Source of the DNA: Martinezella rhizogenes
Lineage (GTDB): Bacteria; Pseudomonadota; Alphaproteobacteria; Rhizobiales; Rhizobiaceae
Length of the DNA stretch: 64,000 nucleotides
Assembly (NCBI GenBank): GCA_013322215.1
Contig: JAAMEZ010000021.1
Span: 558,001-622,000, forward strand
Reading direction: 5' to 3'
Shown: one piece after another, positions 35,347 to 44,515 of the stretch
How the letters are laid out: every line of letters starts with the position of its first letter
How positions within the stretch are numbered: position 1 is the stretch's first letter
Notes under the pieces: generated by a model
What the model saw: the letters and a program-made list of their open reading frames with translations, nothing else
The model's database searches: none
What the model was told of the DNA's origin: nothing
Program-made: the position numbers and the translations under genes

Positions 35347-36567
35347 ATGACCATAAAACCAGATGGCTTCGAGCCACCCCATCCTCCGCCCTCCCTTTTC
35401 GAGGCCGATCAATCGAATCCCCATCTCGCCAAGGCCGTCGAGCTTCGAGATGTGTTCGCAAGGGACGCCGTCGAGAGAGATCAATCTGGCGGCAGGCCTG
35501 CGGAACAGATCAAGCTCCTGAAGGACAGCGGCCTCGTCAATCTGGTCATCCCGAAAGAGTTCGGCGGCGCAGGCGAACCCTATTCGACTGCCATGCGGAT
35601 CGTTCGCGAATTCGCCAAGGTCGACGGCTCGCTCGGCCATCTCTATGGCTATCATTTCAGCCCATTGCAGAATGCCGTCACCACGATAAGGGATGAGCGA
35701 TCCCAAGACATCCTGCGCCGCTCGGCGGCAGGACGCTGGTTCTGGGGCAATACGACCAACAGCTTCTCAAAAAGCCTCTTCGGTCGGCGGGAAGGCGGAA
35801 CGGTCATCCTTAACGGCTTCAGGCCGTTTGCCTCGGGCTCGCATGTCGCCGACTATCTGATGGTCGCCTGGGAAGACGAGACGACCAACAAGCGGAGCTT
35901 TGCCTATATCCCGGCAGACCGTAAAGGAATCACCATTGCCGATGATTGGGACGGGATCGGCCAGCGCCAGACGGGAAGCGGCCGTGTCCTTTACGAGAAC
36001 GTCGAGATCGACGAGAGTGAGATCCTGACCGACCGGCCACAGGAACCCATCGCCCTGTTGGCACCCTTGCAGCAGCAGAGCGTGCTGCTCAATGTCTTCG
36101 TCGGCTCGGCGCAGGGAGCATTGGCAGCCGCACGCGACTATACCGTCACCCAATCGCGGCCGTGGATCTATTCCGGCGTCGAACGGCACACCGACGATCC
36201 ATGGATCAAGAGGCAGTATGGCGAACTATGGATCAAGGTGCAGGCGGCAACCGCGCTTGCCGACCGGGCGCTCTCGGCGGTCGATGCCGTCTATGCAAAA
36301 GGACAGGATTTGACCGCCGAGGAACGCGGCGAGGCGGCGATCGCGGTCGCATCCGCCAACGTGCTCGCCGGCCGGGTCGCCCTTGAAGTGACGAGCGAGA
36401 TCTTCGAGGTCATGGGCGCAAGGTCCGCCGTCAGGCCGCTCGGGTTCGACCGCTTCTGGCGCAACGTCCGCATCCACACGCTTCACAATCCCGCCGAATA
36501 CAAGACCCGCAATGTCGGGACATGGTTCCTGGACGGCGAGTTTCCGCAGCCGGGGATATTCCAGTGA
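35347..36567 (+). CDS. DszC/SfnB-like flavin monooxygenase 2
   Basis: 406 residues, paralogue of the gene at 32437. It shares IPKEFGGAGEPYSTAMRIVREFAKVDGSLGHLYGYHFSP, DDWDGIGQRQTGSG, QQQSVLLNVFVGSAQGAL, ARDYTVTQSRPWIYSGVERHTDDPWIKRQYGELW and the same NPAEYKTR ending. ATG 35347 begins 14 bases after the DUF3088 stop; in-frame codons further upstream lie inside DUF3088. Its stop overlaps the GTG start of LLM-3 by four bases (GTGA). Predicted to oxygenate a thioether-type organosulfur compound. Confidence 0.87.
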   Translation: MTIKPDGFEPPHPPPSLFEADQSNPHLAKAVELRDVFARDAVERDQSGGRPAEQIKLLKDSGLVNLVIPKEFGGAGEPYSTAMRIVREFAKVDGSLGHLYGYHFSPLQNAVTTIRDERSQDILRRSAAGRWFWGNTTNSFSKSLFGRREGGTVILNGFRPFASGSHVADYLMVAWEDETTNKRSFAYIPADRKGITIADDWDGIGQRQTGSGRVLYENVEIDESEILTDRPQEPIALLAPLQQQSVLLNVFVGSAQGALAAARDYTVTQSRPWIYSGVERHTDDPWIKRQYGELWIKVQAATALADRALSAVDAVYAKGQDLTAEERGEAAIAVASANVLAGRVALEVTSEIFEVMGARSAVRPLGFDRFWRNVRIHTLHNPAEYKTRNVGTWFLDGEFPQPGIFQ

Positions 36568-37892
36568 GCAGGAAACGCGAGCTTCATCTCAATATCAACA
36601 TCCTGCATTCCGGCTTTTCACCGGCGGCCTGGCGCATGCAGGGAAGCGACCCGCGTGCATCCTTCGATATCAATCACTACATCAATGTCGCCCGGATCGC
36701 CGAACGCGGCACCTTCGATGCGGTCTTCCTCGCCGATCAGGCAGCCATTTCCGATCGCGTCGACTACCGGCCGTTGACGTCTCTCGAGCCGACCATCGTG
36801 CTGGCGTCGGTTGCAGCCCATACCAAGCATATCGGCCTCATCGCCACCGCATCGACCACCTATAACGAGCCCTATAATATCGCCCGTCGCTTTGCGACGC
36901 TCGATCATGCCAGCGGCGGCCGCGTCGGCTGGAATATCGTCACCAGCGCCGATCTCCCGCAAAGCCGGAACTTCGGACTGGAAAAGCCGGTCGCGCATCA
37001 AAGCCGCTATGAGCGGGCGGCCGAGTTCACTTCAGTCGTAAAGGCGCTGTGGGACAGCTGGGAGGAAGATGCCTTCATCGGCGATGTCGAAAGCGGGCGG
37101 TTCGTCGATGCGAGCAAGGTCCATGCGATTGCCCATCGCGGCAAGCATTTTTCCGTGCAAGGGCCTCATAACGTCCCGCGTCCGCCGCAGGGACATCCCG
37201 TCATCGTGCAGGCCGGCGGCTCGGATGATGGACGCGAGCTTGCCGCCCAGCACGCCGAGGCGGTGTTCTCGGCCTCGCAATCCCTGGAGGAGTCGCTCGA
37301 CTATGCACGCGACCTCCGAACAAGGGCCGCACGCCATGGCCGGGCGCCTGACAGCCTGCTGGTGCTCGCCGGCCTCGCCACCATCATCGGCAGTACCGAG
37401 GCGGAAGCCAAGCGACGCGAGGAGGAGCTGCGCGAACTCATTCCGCTGGAATACAGTCTTGCGCGCCTGTCCGGCGTTCTGCAGGTCGATCCGAACAGGC
37501 TAAGACTCGACGAGCCGCTACCGGACGATATTCCCTTGCCGGCCGATGGCGGTCACACGTTCTTTCGTGCAACGCTCGCTCTTGCACAGCGCGAGAAATT
37601 GACCGTGCGTGGCCTCATCCGCGCTTTGAATGGCGGGACGGGACACCGCACCATCGTCGGCACGCCAGAGGCAATTGCCGACGACATCGAAAAGTGGTTC
37701 GAGGTCGGGGCCGCCGATGGCTTCAACCTGATGCCCGACGTGCTGCCGCATGGCCTGGAGGTCTTCGTGGACGAGGTAGTCCCCATCCTGCGCCGCCGCG
37801 GCCTGTTCCGGAAAGACTATGCGGGCCGTACCCTGCGGGATCACCTGGGTCTTTCCCGACCCGCCAACCCCTATGCCATTGCCGCCGAATGA
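36564..37892 (+). CDS. LLM-class FMNH2-dependent monooxygenase 3 (NtaA/DszA type)
   Basis: 442 residues from GTG 36564 (VSRKRELHLNINILHSGF), which overlaps the previous stop. It is the same NtaA/DszA group but more divergent from LLM-1 and LLM-2: GGRVGWNIVTSAD, GHPVIVQAGGSDDGRELAAQHAE, LRLDEPLPDDIPLP and DGFNLMPDVLPHGLEVFVDEV. Its different N-terminus suggests a different substrate. It precedes the flavin reductase-like gene by 12 bases. Confidence 0.88.
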   Translation: MSRKRELHLNINILHSGFSPAAWRMQGSDPRASFDINHYINVARIAERGTFDAVFLADQAAISDRVDYRPLTSLEPTIVLASVAAHTKHIGLIATASTTYNEPYNIARRFATLDHASGGRVGWNIVTSADLPQSRNFGLEKPVAHQSRYERAAEFTSVVKALWDSWEEDAFIGDVESGRFVDASKVHAIAHRGKHFSVQGPHNVPRPPQGHPVIVQAGGSDDGRELAAQHAEAVFSASQSLEESLDYARDLRTRAARHGRAPDSLLVLAGLATIIGSTEAEAKRREEELRELIPLEYSLARLSGVLQVDPNRLRLDEPLPDDIPLPADGGHTFFRATLALAQREKLTVRGLIRALNGGTGHRTIVGTPEAIADDIEKWFEVGAADGFNLMPDVLPHGLEVFVDEVVPILRRRGLFRKDYAGRTLRDHLGLSRPANPYAIAAE

Positions 37893-37904
37893 AGGAGAAA
37901 CAGC

Positions 37905-38753
37905 ATGACGCCAGTTGCGACCGCCAGGCTTCCGGATGACGATAGACTAGCCGCTCTCGTCAGGGAGCGCTACCGCAACAGCCAGCATATCGGCGTGGAC
38001 TGGAACGAGACGATCGAGACGCTGCTGTCTCATCGCTCCGTGCGCGACTATCTGCCGGAAACGGTTCCTGACACTATCCTCCAGCTTGCGATCGCAGCGG
38101 CGCAATCGGCGCCAAGCTCATCCAATCTGCAAGCCTGGAGCGTGATCGCGGTCAGGGACGAGGCGCGCAAGGCACGACTGAACGCCATTGCCGGAACGCA
38201 GAGGCAGATCACGCAGGCGCCGTTGCTGCTGATCTGGCTTGCGGACCTTTCAAGGCCGCGCCGTATTGCGACGGACCAGGGTTCCGCTGCCGATGGGCTG
38301 GACTATGTCGAGAGCTTCCTGCTCGGCGTCATCGACGCAGCGCTTGCGGCGCAAAATGCCGTCGTATCCCTAGAGTCACAGGGCCTCGGCACCTGCTATA
38401 TCGGCGCGATTCGCAACGATCCGGAAACCGTGGCACGCGAACTGGAATTACCGGCCGGCGTGTTCCCGGTCTTCGGCCTGACGGTTGGCTACCCCGATCC
38501 GGCGACACCGGCCGCCGTCAAGCCGCGGCTGCCGCAAACGACCGTTCTGCACCACGAGCGCTATGATCGTAGCCGGAGGTCGGGCGATCTCGAGCATTAC
38601 AATACGGTCCTGCAGGACTTCCAGGCCGAGCAGCACATGCCGCGCACCGATTGGACGGTGCAGGTAAAAAACAGGATCGGCACGGTCGAAGCCTTGAAGG
38701 GACGACATCTGCTCGGGGTTGCCGCGCGCCGCCTCGGTTTCAAGCTGAAGTGA
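37905..38753 (+). CDS. Nitroreductase-family NADPH:flavin oxidoreductase (NfsA/Frp-like)
   Basis: 282 residues. The FMN-binding pattern of NfsA/FRP enzymes is visible: SHRSVRDYLPE, AAQSAPSSSNLQAWSVIAV, a SLESQGLGTCYIGAIRN segment and VFPVFGLTVGYPD. As the last gene of an operon of FMNH2-dependent oxygenases it is the natural candidate to supply reduced FMN, although members can also reduce nitro compounds or quinones. Its stop lies 6 bases from the convergent lysR stop, leaving no room for a separate terminator. Confidence 0.87.
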   Translation: MTPVATARLPDDDRLAALVRERYRNSQHIGVDWNETIETLLSHRSVRDYLPETVPDTILQLAIAAAQSAPSSSNLQAWSVIAVRDEARKARLNAIAGTQRQITQAPLLLIWLADLSRPRRIATDQGSAADGLDYVESFLLGVIDAALAAQNAVVSLESQGLGTCYIGAIRNDPETVARELELPAGVFPVFGLTVGYPDPATPAAVKPRLPQTTVLHHERYDRSRRSGDLEHYNTVLQDFQAEQHMPRTDWTVQVKNRIGTVEALKGRHLLGVAARRLGFKLK

Positions 38754-38759
38754 TCGATG

Positions 38760-39770
38760 TCATTCGGCGGCAGCAATATCGAATTTGCGCCGTGAGTTCC
38801 GCAACAGGATATCGCCGATCGTCCGCAATGCCTTGACCTCGGCCTGAAGCCAGCTGCGGAAAAGCTCGACGCGCATCAGGCGCTCCTTGGCGGTCGTCGT
38901 CACGAAGAAATAGGAAAAGCTTACCGGCTGCGGACTGCCGAACGGGCTGACAAGGCGCCCCGCCTTCAGCTCGGCCTCAGCCAGGCGAACTTTACCGAGC
39001 CCGAGCCCCTGCCCCGCCAGCGCGGCGTCTATGACGAGGGAAGACTGGCTGAGGCGAAAGCCACCATTCGGCAGGCGCAGGGCCAGTCCTTCGGCGCGCA
39101 GCCAGGCATTCCAGTCCGGGCAGGAATGGTCGTGTTCGGCGCCATCCTCGTGCAGCAGCGGCACGCCTTCGATTGCCTGCGGTCCATTCCAGAGCCAATG
39201 CCGCTCGGCGAAGTCCGGGCTGCAGATTGGCACGACGGCTTCGGAGAACAGATGCTCGACGACCAGACCGGGGTAGCCGCCGCTGCCATAACGAATGGCG
39301 CAATCCGTGTCGCCAGCATTCAGATCGGTCAATTGCGTCGAGGCATCGAGCAGAATCTGCAAGCCGGGCGCTGCCTGTCTCAAAGCGTCCAATCTCGGGA
39401 TCAGCCATTTGCTGGCAAAGGACGGCGCCACGGACACGCGGATCGGAAGATCGTGGTCGCTGGCAACGAATTGCGTCATGGCCGCCAGCACCGCATCGAA
39501 TGCATTCGTCAAACCGGGAACGAGCGCGAGACCGGCTGCCGTCAATTGCAACTGCCCGCGAACCCTGTGAAAAAGCGCTTGCCCCAGATAATCCTCCAGC
39601 AGCCGGATCTGCTGGCCGACCGCTGCCGAGGTTACATGCAACTCCTCAGCGGCACCCAGAAAACTCAAGTGCCTTGCCGTGGCGACGAAGGCGCGCAGCG
39701 AGGTCAATGGCGGCAAGCGCGCCAAGGTCGGCTGGATGGCTTTTTTTCGAGTCTGGGCAATCGTGTTCAT
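38760..39770 (-). CDS. LysR-family (GcvA-type) regulator of the sulfur island
   Basis: 336 residues from MNTIAQTRKK. The winged helix-turn-helix is at about 15-75 (LTSLRAFVATARHLSFLGAAEELHVTSAAVGQQIRLLED), followed by a LysR effector domain with DTDCAIRYGSGGYPGL, which is GcvA-like. It lies convergent to the oxygenase operon and divergent from the binding-protein gene at 40113, with a shared AT-rich element at 39896-39918. It probably controls genes on both sides. The effector could be a sulfur metabolite; it is not an obvious CysB or Cbl. Confidence 0.87.
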   Translation of the reverse strand: MNTIAQTRKKAIQPTLARLPPLTSLRAFVATARHLSFLGAAEELHVTSAAVGQQIRLLEDYLGQALFHRVRGQLQLTAAGLALVPGLTNAFDAVLAAMTQFVASDHDLPIRVSVAPSFASKWLIPRLDALRQAAPGLQILLDASTQLTDLNAGDTDCAIRYGSGGYPGLVVEHLFSEAVVPICSPDFAERHWLWNGPQAIEGVPLLHEDGAEHDHSCPDWNAWLRAEGLALRLPNGGFRLSQSSLVIDAALAGQGLGLGKVRLAEAELKAGRLVSPFGSPQPVSFSYFFVTTTAKERLMRVELFRSWLQAEVKALRTIGDILLRNSRRKFDIAAAE

Positions 39771-39895
39771 GGGAGCGATTGCAGCACAATCCGCCCGCCA
39801 AAGACGAGAACGCGCTTTGCGTTTACCGGCAAGCGGGCGGACATTTTCTTCCATGCCCAAAGGGCATAGGGGAAGCAAAAACTAAAATCCTGAAA

Positions 39896-39918
39896 TAGTC
39901 TATATTTTTAATAGATAA
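39896..39918. promoter_or_regulatory. AT-rich candidate operator, lysR/binding-protein intergenic
   Basis: A 23-base element starting TAGTCTATATTTTTAATAG. Its reverse complement matches 32174-32196 at 18 of 23 positions. It sits 126 bases upstream of lysR and 195 bases upstream of the binding-protein gene. Confidence 0.4.
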
Positions 39919-40112
39919 CTACATTTGACCTTCCCTCGGCGGAACGAATTTCGCGAAGCTTTTCTTTCTCAAGGAGCGAGAAAAACATTCTTCCGTTTTG
40001 CCGGCTGGCGACCTGAAGATGCGCCAGCCACGGCCGGTCGGCAGCTTCTGCGCAGCCAGACCGCCGCATATCCGCACAGGAACCGAACCATTTCAGCCGG
40101 CAAGGAAACCGA

Positions 40113-41729
40113 ATGACCATCAATCGCCGCCGTTTCAATCAACTGCTTCTGCTCTCGACTGCCGCGAGCCTGCTGCCGACCTTTGCCGCGCGCGCCGCAG
40201 ACACGCCACCGCGTGGCGGCACGCTCAATTTCATCGTCGAACCTGAACCGCCGACCATTCTGGCGCTGGCCCATACCGCCGGCGGAACGCAGAAGATCAG
40301 CCCGAAGGTGACCGAGGGTCTTCTGACCTACGACTTCGGCCTCACGCCGAAGCCACAGCTCGCAACAGAATGGTCGGTCAGCGCGGATGGTCTCACCTAT
40401 ACGTTCAAGCTCAGGCCCAACGTCAAATGGCATGACGGCAAGCCGTTTACCGCCGCGGACGTGGCCTATTCGATCGAACTCCTGAAACAGGTTCATCCGC
40501 GCGGGCGCGGCACCTTCGCCAATGTCATTTCAGTCGATACGCCTGATGCGCTGACGGCGGTATTCCGCCTCTCCAAGCCGGCACCTTACCTCCTGAAAGC
40601 GCTCTATGCGGCCGAATCCCCGATCGTGCCGAAACACGTCTATGAGGGCGTCAAGATCGCCGATGTTCCGACCAATCCGAACGGAAGCGCCCCGATCGGC
40701 ACCGGCCCCTTCGTCTTCCGGGAATGGGTTCGTGGCTCGCACATCATCCTGGAACGCAATCCCGACTATTGGGACGCCGGCAAACCCTATCTCGACCAGG
40801 TGGTCGTTCGCTTCGTGCCTGACGGAGCCGCTCGCGCGGCAGGCTTCGAGACCGGAGAATTCGATCTTGGCGGCGACAATCCCATTCCGCTCGCCGATCT
40901 CGAACGCATCAAGGCCCTGCCGAATATCGGCATTGATTCCCGCGGCTACGAGACGAAGGGCGATCAGACCCAGCTCATCCTCAACCTCGACAACGAATAT
41001 CTGAAGGATGTCCGTGTCCGACGCGCGATCGCCCACGCGATCGATCTCAACGTTATCCTCAACACGGTCTGGTATGGCTATGGACACGTCTCTCCGACAC
41101 CGGTCAGCACGTTTCTGCCCAACTATCTGGATAGGTCGATCAAGCCCTACGCCTTCGATCTCAAGGTGGCCGAGCAATTGCTTGACGAAGCCGGCTACAA
41201 GCAAAACGGCGGCGGCACCCGGTTCACGCTGCGACTGACGCACAATTCCTACAATGAAGGCTTCAAGCGTGTTGCCGAATATCTGAAACAGAACCTCGCC
41301 CGCATCGGCATCGATGCGAGAATCGATTCCTATGATTTCTCCACCTACATCCAGAAGGTCTATACAGAGCGCGCCTTCGACCTGACGGCGGAATATCTTG
41401 GCAATCAGTTCGATCCGACGCTCGGCGTGCAGCGCATCTACTGGTCAAAGAACTTCAAGCTCGGATTGCCGTTCTCCAATGCCAGCCACTATCAGAACCC
41501 CGAGGTCGACCGGCTGCTCGAGACAGCCTCGATCGAAGTCGACGAGGCAAAGCGCAAACAGGAATTCAACGACTTTCAGAAGATCATCGCCGACGAGCTT
41601 CCCGTCATCAATCTGATCTCGCTCGAAAACGTCACCGTCTTCAACAAGCGCGTCAAAAATCACACGACCGGTGCCGAGGGCGTGCAGTCGAATTTCGCCG
41701 ATGTCTACATCAAGGAGGGAGAAGGCTGA
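40113..41729 (+). CDS. Dpp/Opp-type ABC substrate-binding protein 1
   Basis: 538 residues, SBP family 5. A Tat-like signal (INRRRFNQLLLLSTAAS) is followed by the mature domain: TEGLLTYDFGLTPKPQLATEW, FKLRPNVKWHDGKPFTA, IGTGPFVFREW, ERNPDYWDAGKPYLD. Its paralogues at 49774 and 54835 share these stretches almost word for word, including HPRGR-x-TF and TLGVQR-x-YWSKNFK. Family members carry peptides, nickel or other organics. Here an organosulfur substrate is inferred from context. No permease genes adjoin it, so it probably feeds the importer at 45589-49484. Confidence 0.88.
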   Translation: MTINRRRFNQLLLLSTAASLLPTFAARAADTPPRGGTLNFIVEPEPPTILALAHTAGGTQKISPKVTEGLLTYDFGLTPKPQLATEWSVSADGLTYTFKLRPNVKWHDGKPFTAADVAYSIELLKQVHPRGRGTFANVISVDTPDALTAVFRLSKPAPYLLKALYAAESPIVPKHVYEGVKIADVPTNPNGSAPIGTGPFVFREWVRGSHIILERNPDYWDAGKPYLDQVVVRFVPDGAARAAGFETGEFDLGGDNPIPLADLERIKALPNIGIDSRGYETKGDQTQLILNLDNEYLKDVRVRRAIAHAIDLNVILNTVWYGYGHVSPTPVSTFLPNYLDRSIKPYAFDLKVAEQLLDEAGYKQNGGGTRFTLRLTHNSYNEGFKRVAEYLKQNLARIGIDARIDSYDFSTYIQKVYTERAFDLTAEYLGNQFDPTLGVQRIYWSKNFKLGLPFSNASHYQNPEVDRLLETASIEVDEAKRKQEFNDFQKIIADELPVINLISLENVTVFNKRVKNHTTGAEGVQSNFADVYIKEGEG

Positions 41730-41753
41730 CGCTGAACGCAGCGCATTCTGCTT

Positions 41754-41781
41754 GAGGGGGCGATGCGGCGCCCCCTTCTTT
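41754..41781 (+). terminator. Terminator after binding-protein gene 1
   Basis: AGGGGGCG (41755-41762) pairs with CGCCCCCT (41769-41776) around a 6-base loop, followed by TCTTTT. It lies 25 bases after the stop and could also serve the convergent gene in part. Confidence 0.75.
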
Positions 41782-41790
41782 TATGGTGCC

Positions 41791-43215
41791 CTACGAGGCG
41801 GCAAGAGCAAGCGGCGTCAGCTTGCTGAGGATGCGATCGGCGAGCGCAATCGCCTGCACCCGCTGTTCCGAGATCGAGCTCGACTCCCAGGCAACGCCGC
41901 GCAGCGGATGGCCGATGGCGCTGATGTTGCGATGGACACGGCCCTCTTCCGAAATGACATCCCCTTCTACCGTGGCATCGATGCCGAAGCCGATGCTGTG
42001 CGGGCGGACCTCACCGCTTTCGACGAGGCTCCTGACGAAGGGATCGGAAATGCGCCGCCAGTCATGCAGCTGATGGCCACGGCAGTCGATGACGCCGCCG
42101 AAGGAATGGACCTCGGTGCCGCCCGTGCGGCTCTTTAACGTCACCGCGATCGAGCGGCCGGAGGGTTTCATCGCCAGCAATCGGGCAGGCCGATGCCGCA
42201 GCCGGCCCTCGGCGATGGCATTGGAGACGGCGCGGTAGCTGTCAGGCGCAGCGCGATGGGCCGTCACGTCCCAGAACGCCCGCAGGTGACGGGCAAACCG
42301 TAATCTCTCCGCATCGTCAGCCTTCTGCCAGAGAGGCAGAATGTGCGGCCGGATGGCAACGGGCAGCGCCTGCCAGTCCTTGGCCGCAGCAGCCAATGCG
42401 CGACGCTCGGCCTTGACGATCGAGAGTAAGGATCGTGCGGTGGTCGGCAGCGGGCTTTCGGCGAGAAAATCCCGCTCCGGCTCGACATTGCGCCGATCCT
42501 CGATGAACTGGCCGCGCCTGGATATCACCTGATATTGGCCTCGAAAGCCCCGCGCCTCCATGCTGGCGACCGCATCGACCATCGACAGGCTCGAGCCGAT
42601 GAGCAGGATCTCTTCTGCTTCGACCAGACGATCCAGGGCAGCAGCATCCCACGCGGAGGTCGCGAAAGCCGGATGATGGGCAACGGATGTTTCCTTTTTG
42701 GGAAGATCGGGTTGGAAGACGCCGAGGGCCAGAACCACCTCGTCCGCTGTGATAGTGTCGCCTTGGCTGGTTACAATCTCCACTCTGTGCGGGGCGGACG
42801 CCAGGCTGCTCGCCGCGGCTCTGACGTGCCGGAATGTCGATCCGGAGCGGGCGGTCGATATCGCTCGATGCAGTTCATCGCGGACATAGGTTCCGTAGAG
42901 GTAGCGTGGCGGGAAACTGCCGGCGATATCGGCAGGCAGTGTCCAGCCGTAACGCGGCGCATTCTCCGCGAGCCAATGAACGAGATGGTCCGGCTCTTCC
43001 GGATGAAGCGAAAAGGTGGCGGCGGGGCCGTTGACGAGGTGCACGCTCTCGGTCGTGCTGTAGGCGACCCCGCGTCCAAGTTCCTCGCGGGGCTCCAATA
43101 TCGTGATCGAAAGCGGCACCTCCGTCTTGTCGAGCAGCTTGATCGCCGTCAGGGCGCCGGCAAAACCACCGCCGATGATGACGACGGAATGATGGGAATG
43201 CGGGTCTATATGCAT
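41791..43215 (-). CDS. FAD/NAD(P)-binding oxidoreductase
   Basis: 474 residues. An N-terminal Rossmann FAD motif GGGFAG (VVIIGGGFAGALTAIKLL, about 11-28) is followed by EPREELGRGVAYST, a DEVVLALGVFQPDLP segment typical of FAD/NAD(P)-binding family 9 proteins, and a second nucleotide-binding stretch (LLIGSSLSMVDA). The C-terminal half contains GVIDCRGHQLHDWRRISDP. The reaction is unknown; relatives are annotated as hydroxylase-like or pyridine-nucleotide oxidoreductases. Its start is 3 bases after the DszC-like gene 3 stop, so the two are co-transcribed and may act on the same compound. Confidence 0.82.
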   Translation of the reverse strand: MHIDPHSHHSVVIIGGGFAGALTAIKLLDKTEVPLSITILEPREELGRGVAYSTTESVHLVNGPAATFSLHPEEPDHLVHWLAENAPRYGWTLPADIAGSFPPRYLYGTYVRDELHRAISTARSGSTFRHVRAAASSLASAPHRVEIVTSQGDTITADEVVLALGVFQPDLPKKETSVAHHPAFATSAWDAAALDRLVEAEEILLIGSSLSMVDAVASMEARGFRGQYQVISRRGQFIEDRRNVEPERDFLAESPLPTTARSLLSIVKAERRALAAAAKDWQALPVAIRPHILPLWQKADDAERLRFARHLRAFWDVTAHRAAPDSYRAVSNAIAEGRLRHRPARLLAMKPSGRSIAVTLKSRTGGTEVHSFGGVIDCRGHQLHDWRRISDPFVRSLVESGEVRPHSIGFGIDATVEGDVISEEGRVHRNISAIGHPLRGVAWESSSISEQRVQAIALADRILSKLTPLALAAS

Positions 43216-43218
43216 GGT

Positions 43219-44454
43219 TCAAAAAACCTTGCCTTCTTCCAGATGCGTCGTGGTGCCGTTGATATAATAGTCACCCACAACCCGCGCCTTGTGCAGCAGT
43301 GGATTGTGGTTGAGCACCGTGCGGATGTTGCGCCAATGGCGATCGAGATTGAGATGCCGCGACGTCGCCGAGCCACCGCCGAGCTCGAAGACATTGGTTG
43401 CCGCAGCCAGTGCGAGCTGCGATGTGACGATCTGGGTGCGCGCCGTCGTCAGCGCGCTTTCGACCAAAGCCGTCTCCAAAATCTGCGGATCATCGCCTGC
43501 AAAAGCCGCAGCCGTCCGGTCGAGCGCGCGGGCGCTTTCGCGGATCAGCGTATCGACGGCAAAGGAGTTTGCCGCGATCTCGCCCAGTATCTTCTGGACG
43601 AAAGGATCGGCGTTGGCCGTCTCGGCGGCGCTGTGGGCTGCGGAGCGCGCCTGTCTGCGCACATATTCGGTCCCTTCGCGAAGCGCGCCGCGTACGGCAC
43701 CCGCCATCGAGGCGGCAAGATGAAGCTGGCGCAGCGTGGACGTATGCCTGCCGATCAGCGTGCTTAGCCCACGCTTCGAAATCTCGTGCGGCAGCACTTC
43801 CACGTCGTCGAGCAGCACGCCGCCGCTTGCCGTCAGGCGCTGGCCCATGCCGTCCCAATCGTCGAGAATGGTGATGCCCTTGCGGTCGACGGGCAACAAC
43901 ACGCTGACGAGCTCGCCTTCATCGTCCTTGGCGCTGAACGAAGCAAAGTCGGCAAAAGCCGTGCCTGTCGCATACCATTTTTGCCCGTTGAGCCTGAAGC
44001 CATCGCCTGTTTTCGTCAGCCGCGTCGTGACCTCGCCGGGGCGTTTCGTCCCCTGCTCCGTATGAGCGCCGCCGAAGAGCTTTCCGCCCAGAACCCGGGC
44101 AAGCTGCGTGCGGTCCAGCGAGCTGTTCGGATTGAGCAGCAGGGCCTCGGTGAAATTGAAATGGCTCCGGAGCGCGTGCGCGACATTGCTATCGGCCGCA
44201 CCAATCGTCATCACCATCTCGATATAATCCAGCACCGATCCACCCGGGCCGCCAAGCGCCGTCGGTATGCGCAGTGCGCCAAGGCCGGCCTCCTTAAAAA
44301 GCCGAAAGGCCTCGTGGGGCAGTTCGCGTTCAAGGTCTCGTGCTGCAGCACCTTCCGCGATCTGCGCGGCAAGGTCAGGCACGCGGGCAAGTAACGTCGC
44401 CCGATCTGTTTCAACGGATAGGGAGGGTGCGGCTGATGAAGCGACTATGGGCAT
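43219..44454 (-). CDS. DszC/SfnB-like flavin monooxygenase 3
   Basis: 411 residues from MPIVASSAAP. Acyl-CoA-dehydrogenase-type fold of the DszC/SfnB group: FKEAGLGALRIPTALGGPGGSVLDYIEM, WYATGTAFADFASF, DDWDGMGQRLTASGG, and a C-terminal GGGSATSRHLNLDRHWRNIRTVLNHNPLLHKARVVGDYYING. It is less like genes 1 and 2 than they are to each other. It is first in a two-gene unit with the FAD/NAD(P) oxidoreductase and is read toward the binding-protein gene 1 terminator. The ATG has only a weak ribosome site. Confidence 0.85.
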   Translation of the reverse strand: MPIVASSAAPSLSVETDRATLLARVPDLAAQIAEGAAARDLERELPHEAFRLFKEAGLGALRIPTALGGPGGSVLDYIEMVMTIGAADSNVAHALRSHFNFTEALLLNPNSSLDRTQLARVLGGKLFGGAHTEQGTKRPGEVTTRLTKTGDGFRLNGQKWYATGTAFADFASFSAKDDEGELVSVLLPVDRKGITILDDWDGMGQRLTASGGVLLDDVEVLPHEISKRGLSTLIGRHTSTLRQLHLAASMAGAVRGALREGTEYVRRQARSAAHSAAETANADPFVQKILGEIAANSFAVDTLIRESARALDRTAAAFAGDDPQILETALVESALTTARTQIVTSQLALAAATNVFELGGGSATSRHLNLDRHWRNIRTVLNHNPLLHKARVVGDYYINGTTTHLEEGKVF

Positions 44455-44473
44455 GAAAGGCTCTTTTCGCGCC

Positions 44474-44504
44474 GGAAGAAAAGGCCCCGCCTGAGCAGGG
44501 CCTT
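44474..44504 (-). terminator. Terminator of the dpp-like/aldo-keto reductase operon
   Basis: On the minus strand AAGGCCC (44504-44498) pairs with GGGCCTT (44487-44481) across a 10-base loop and is followed by TTCTTCC, within TTTTCTT. It lies 12 bases after the aldo/keto reductase stop, so it closes the minus-strand operon that starts at 49484. Confidence 0.75.
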
Positions 44505-44515
44505 GGGCTTGATGG

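Noticed and set aside
42535..43767. 410-codon plus frame opposite the FAD enzyme and DszC-like gene 3
   Set aside because: It spans two real minus-strand genes and shows no domain.
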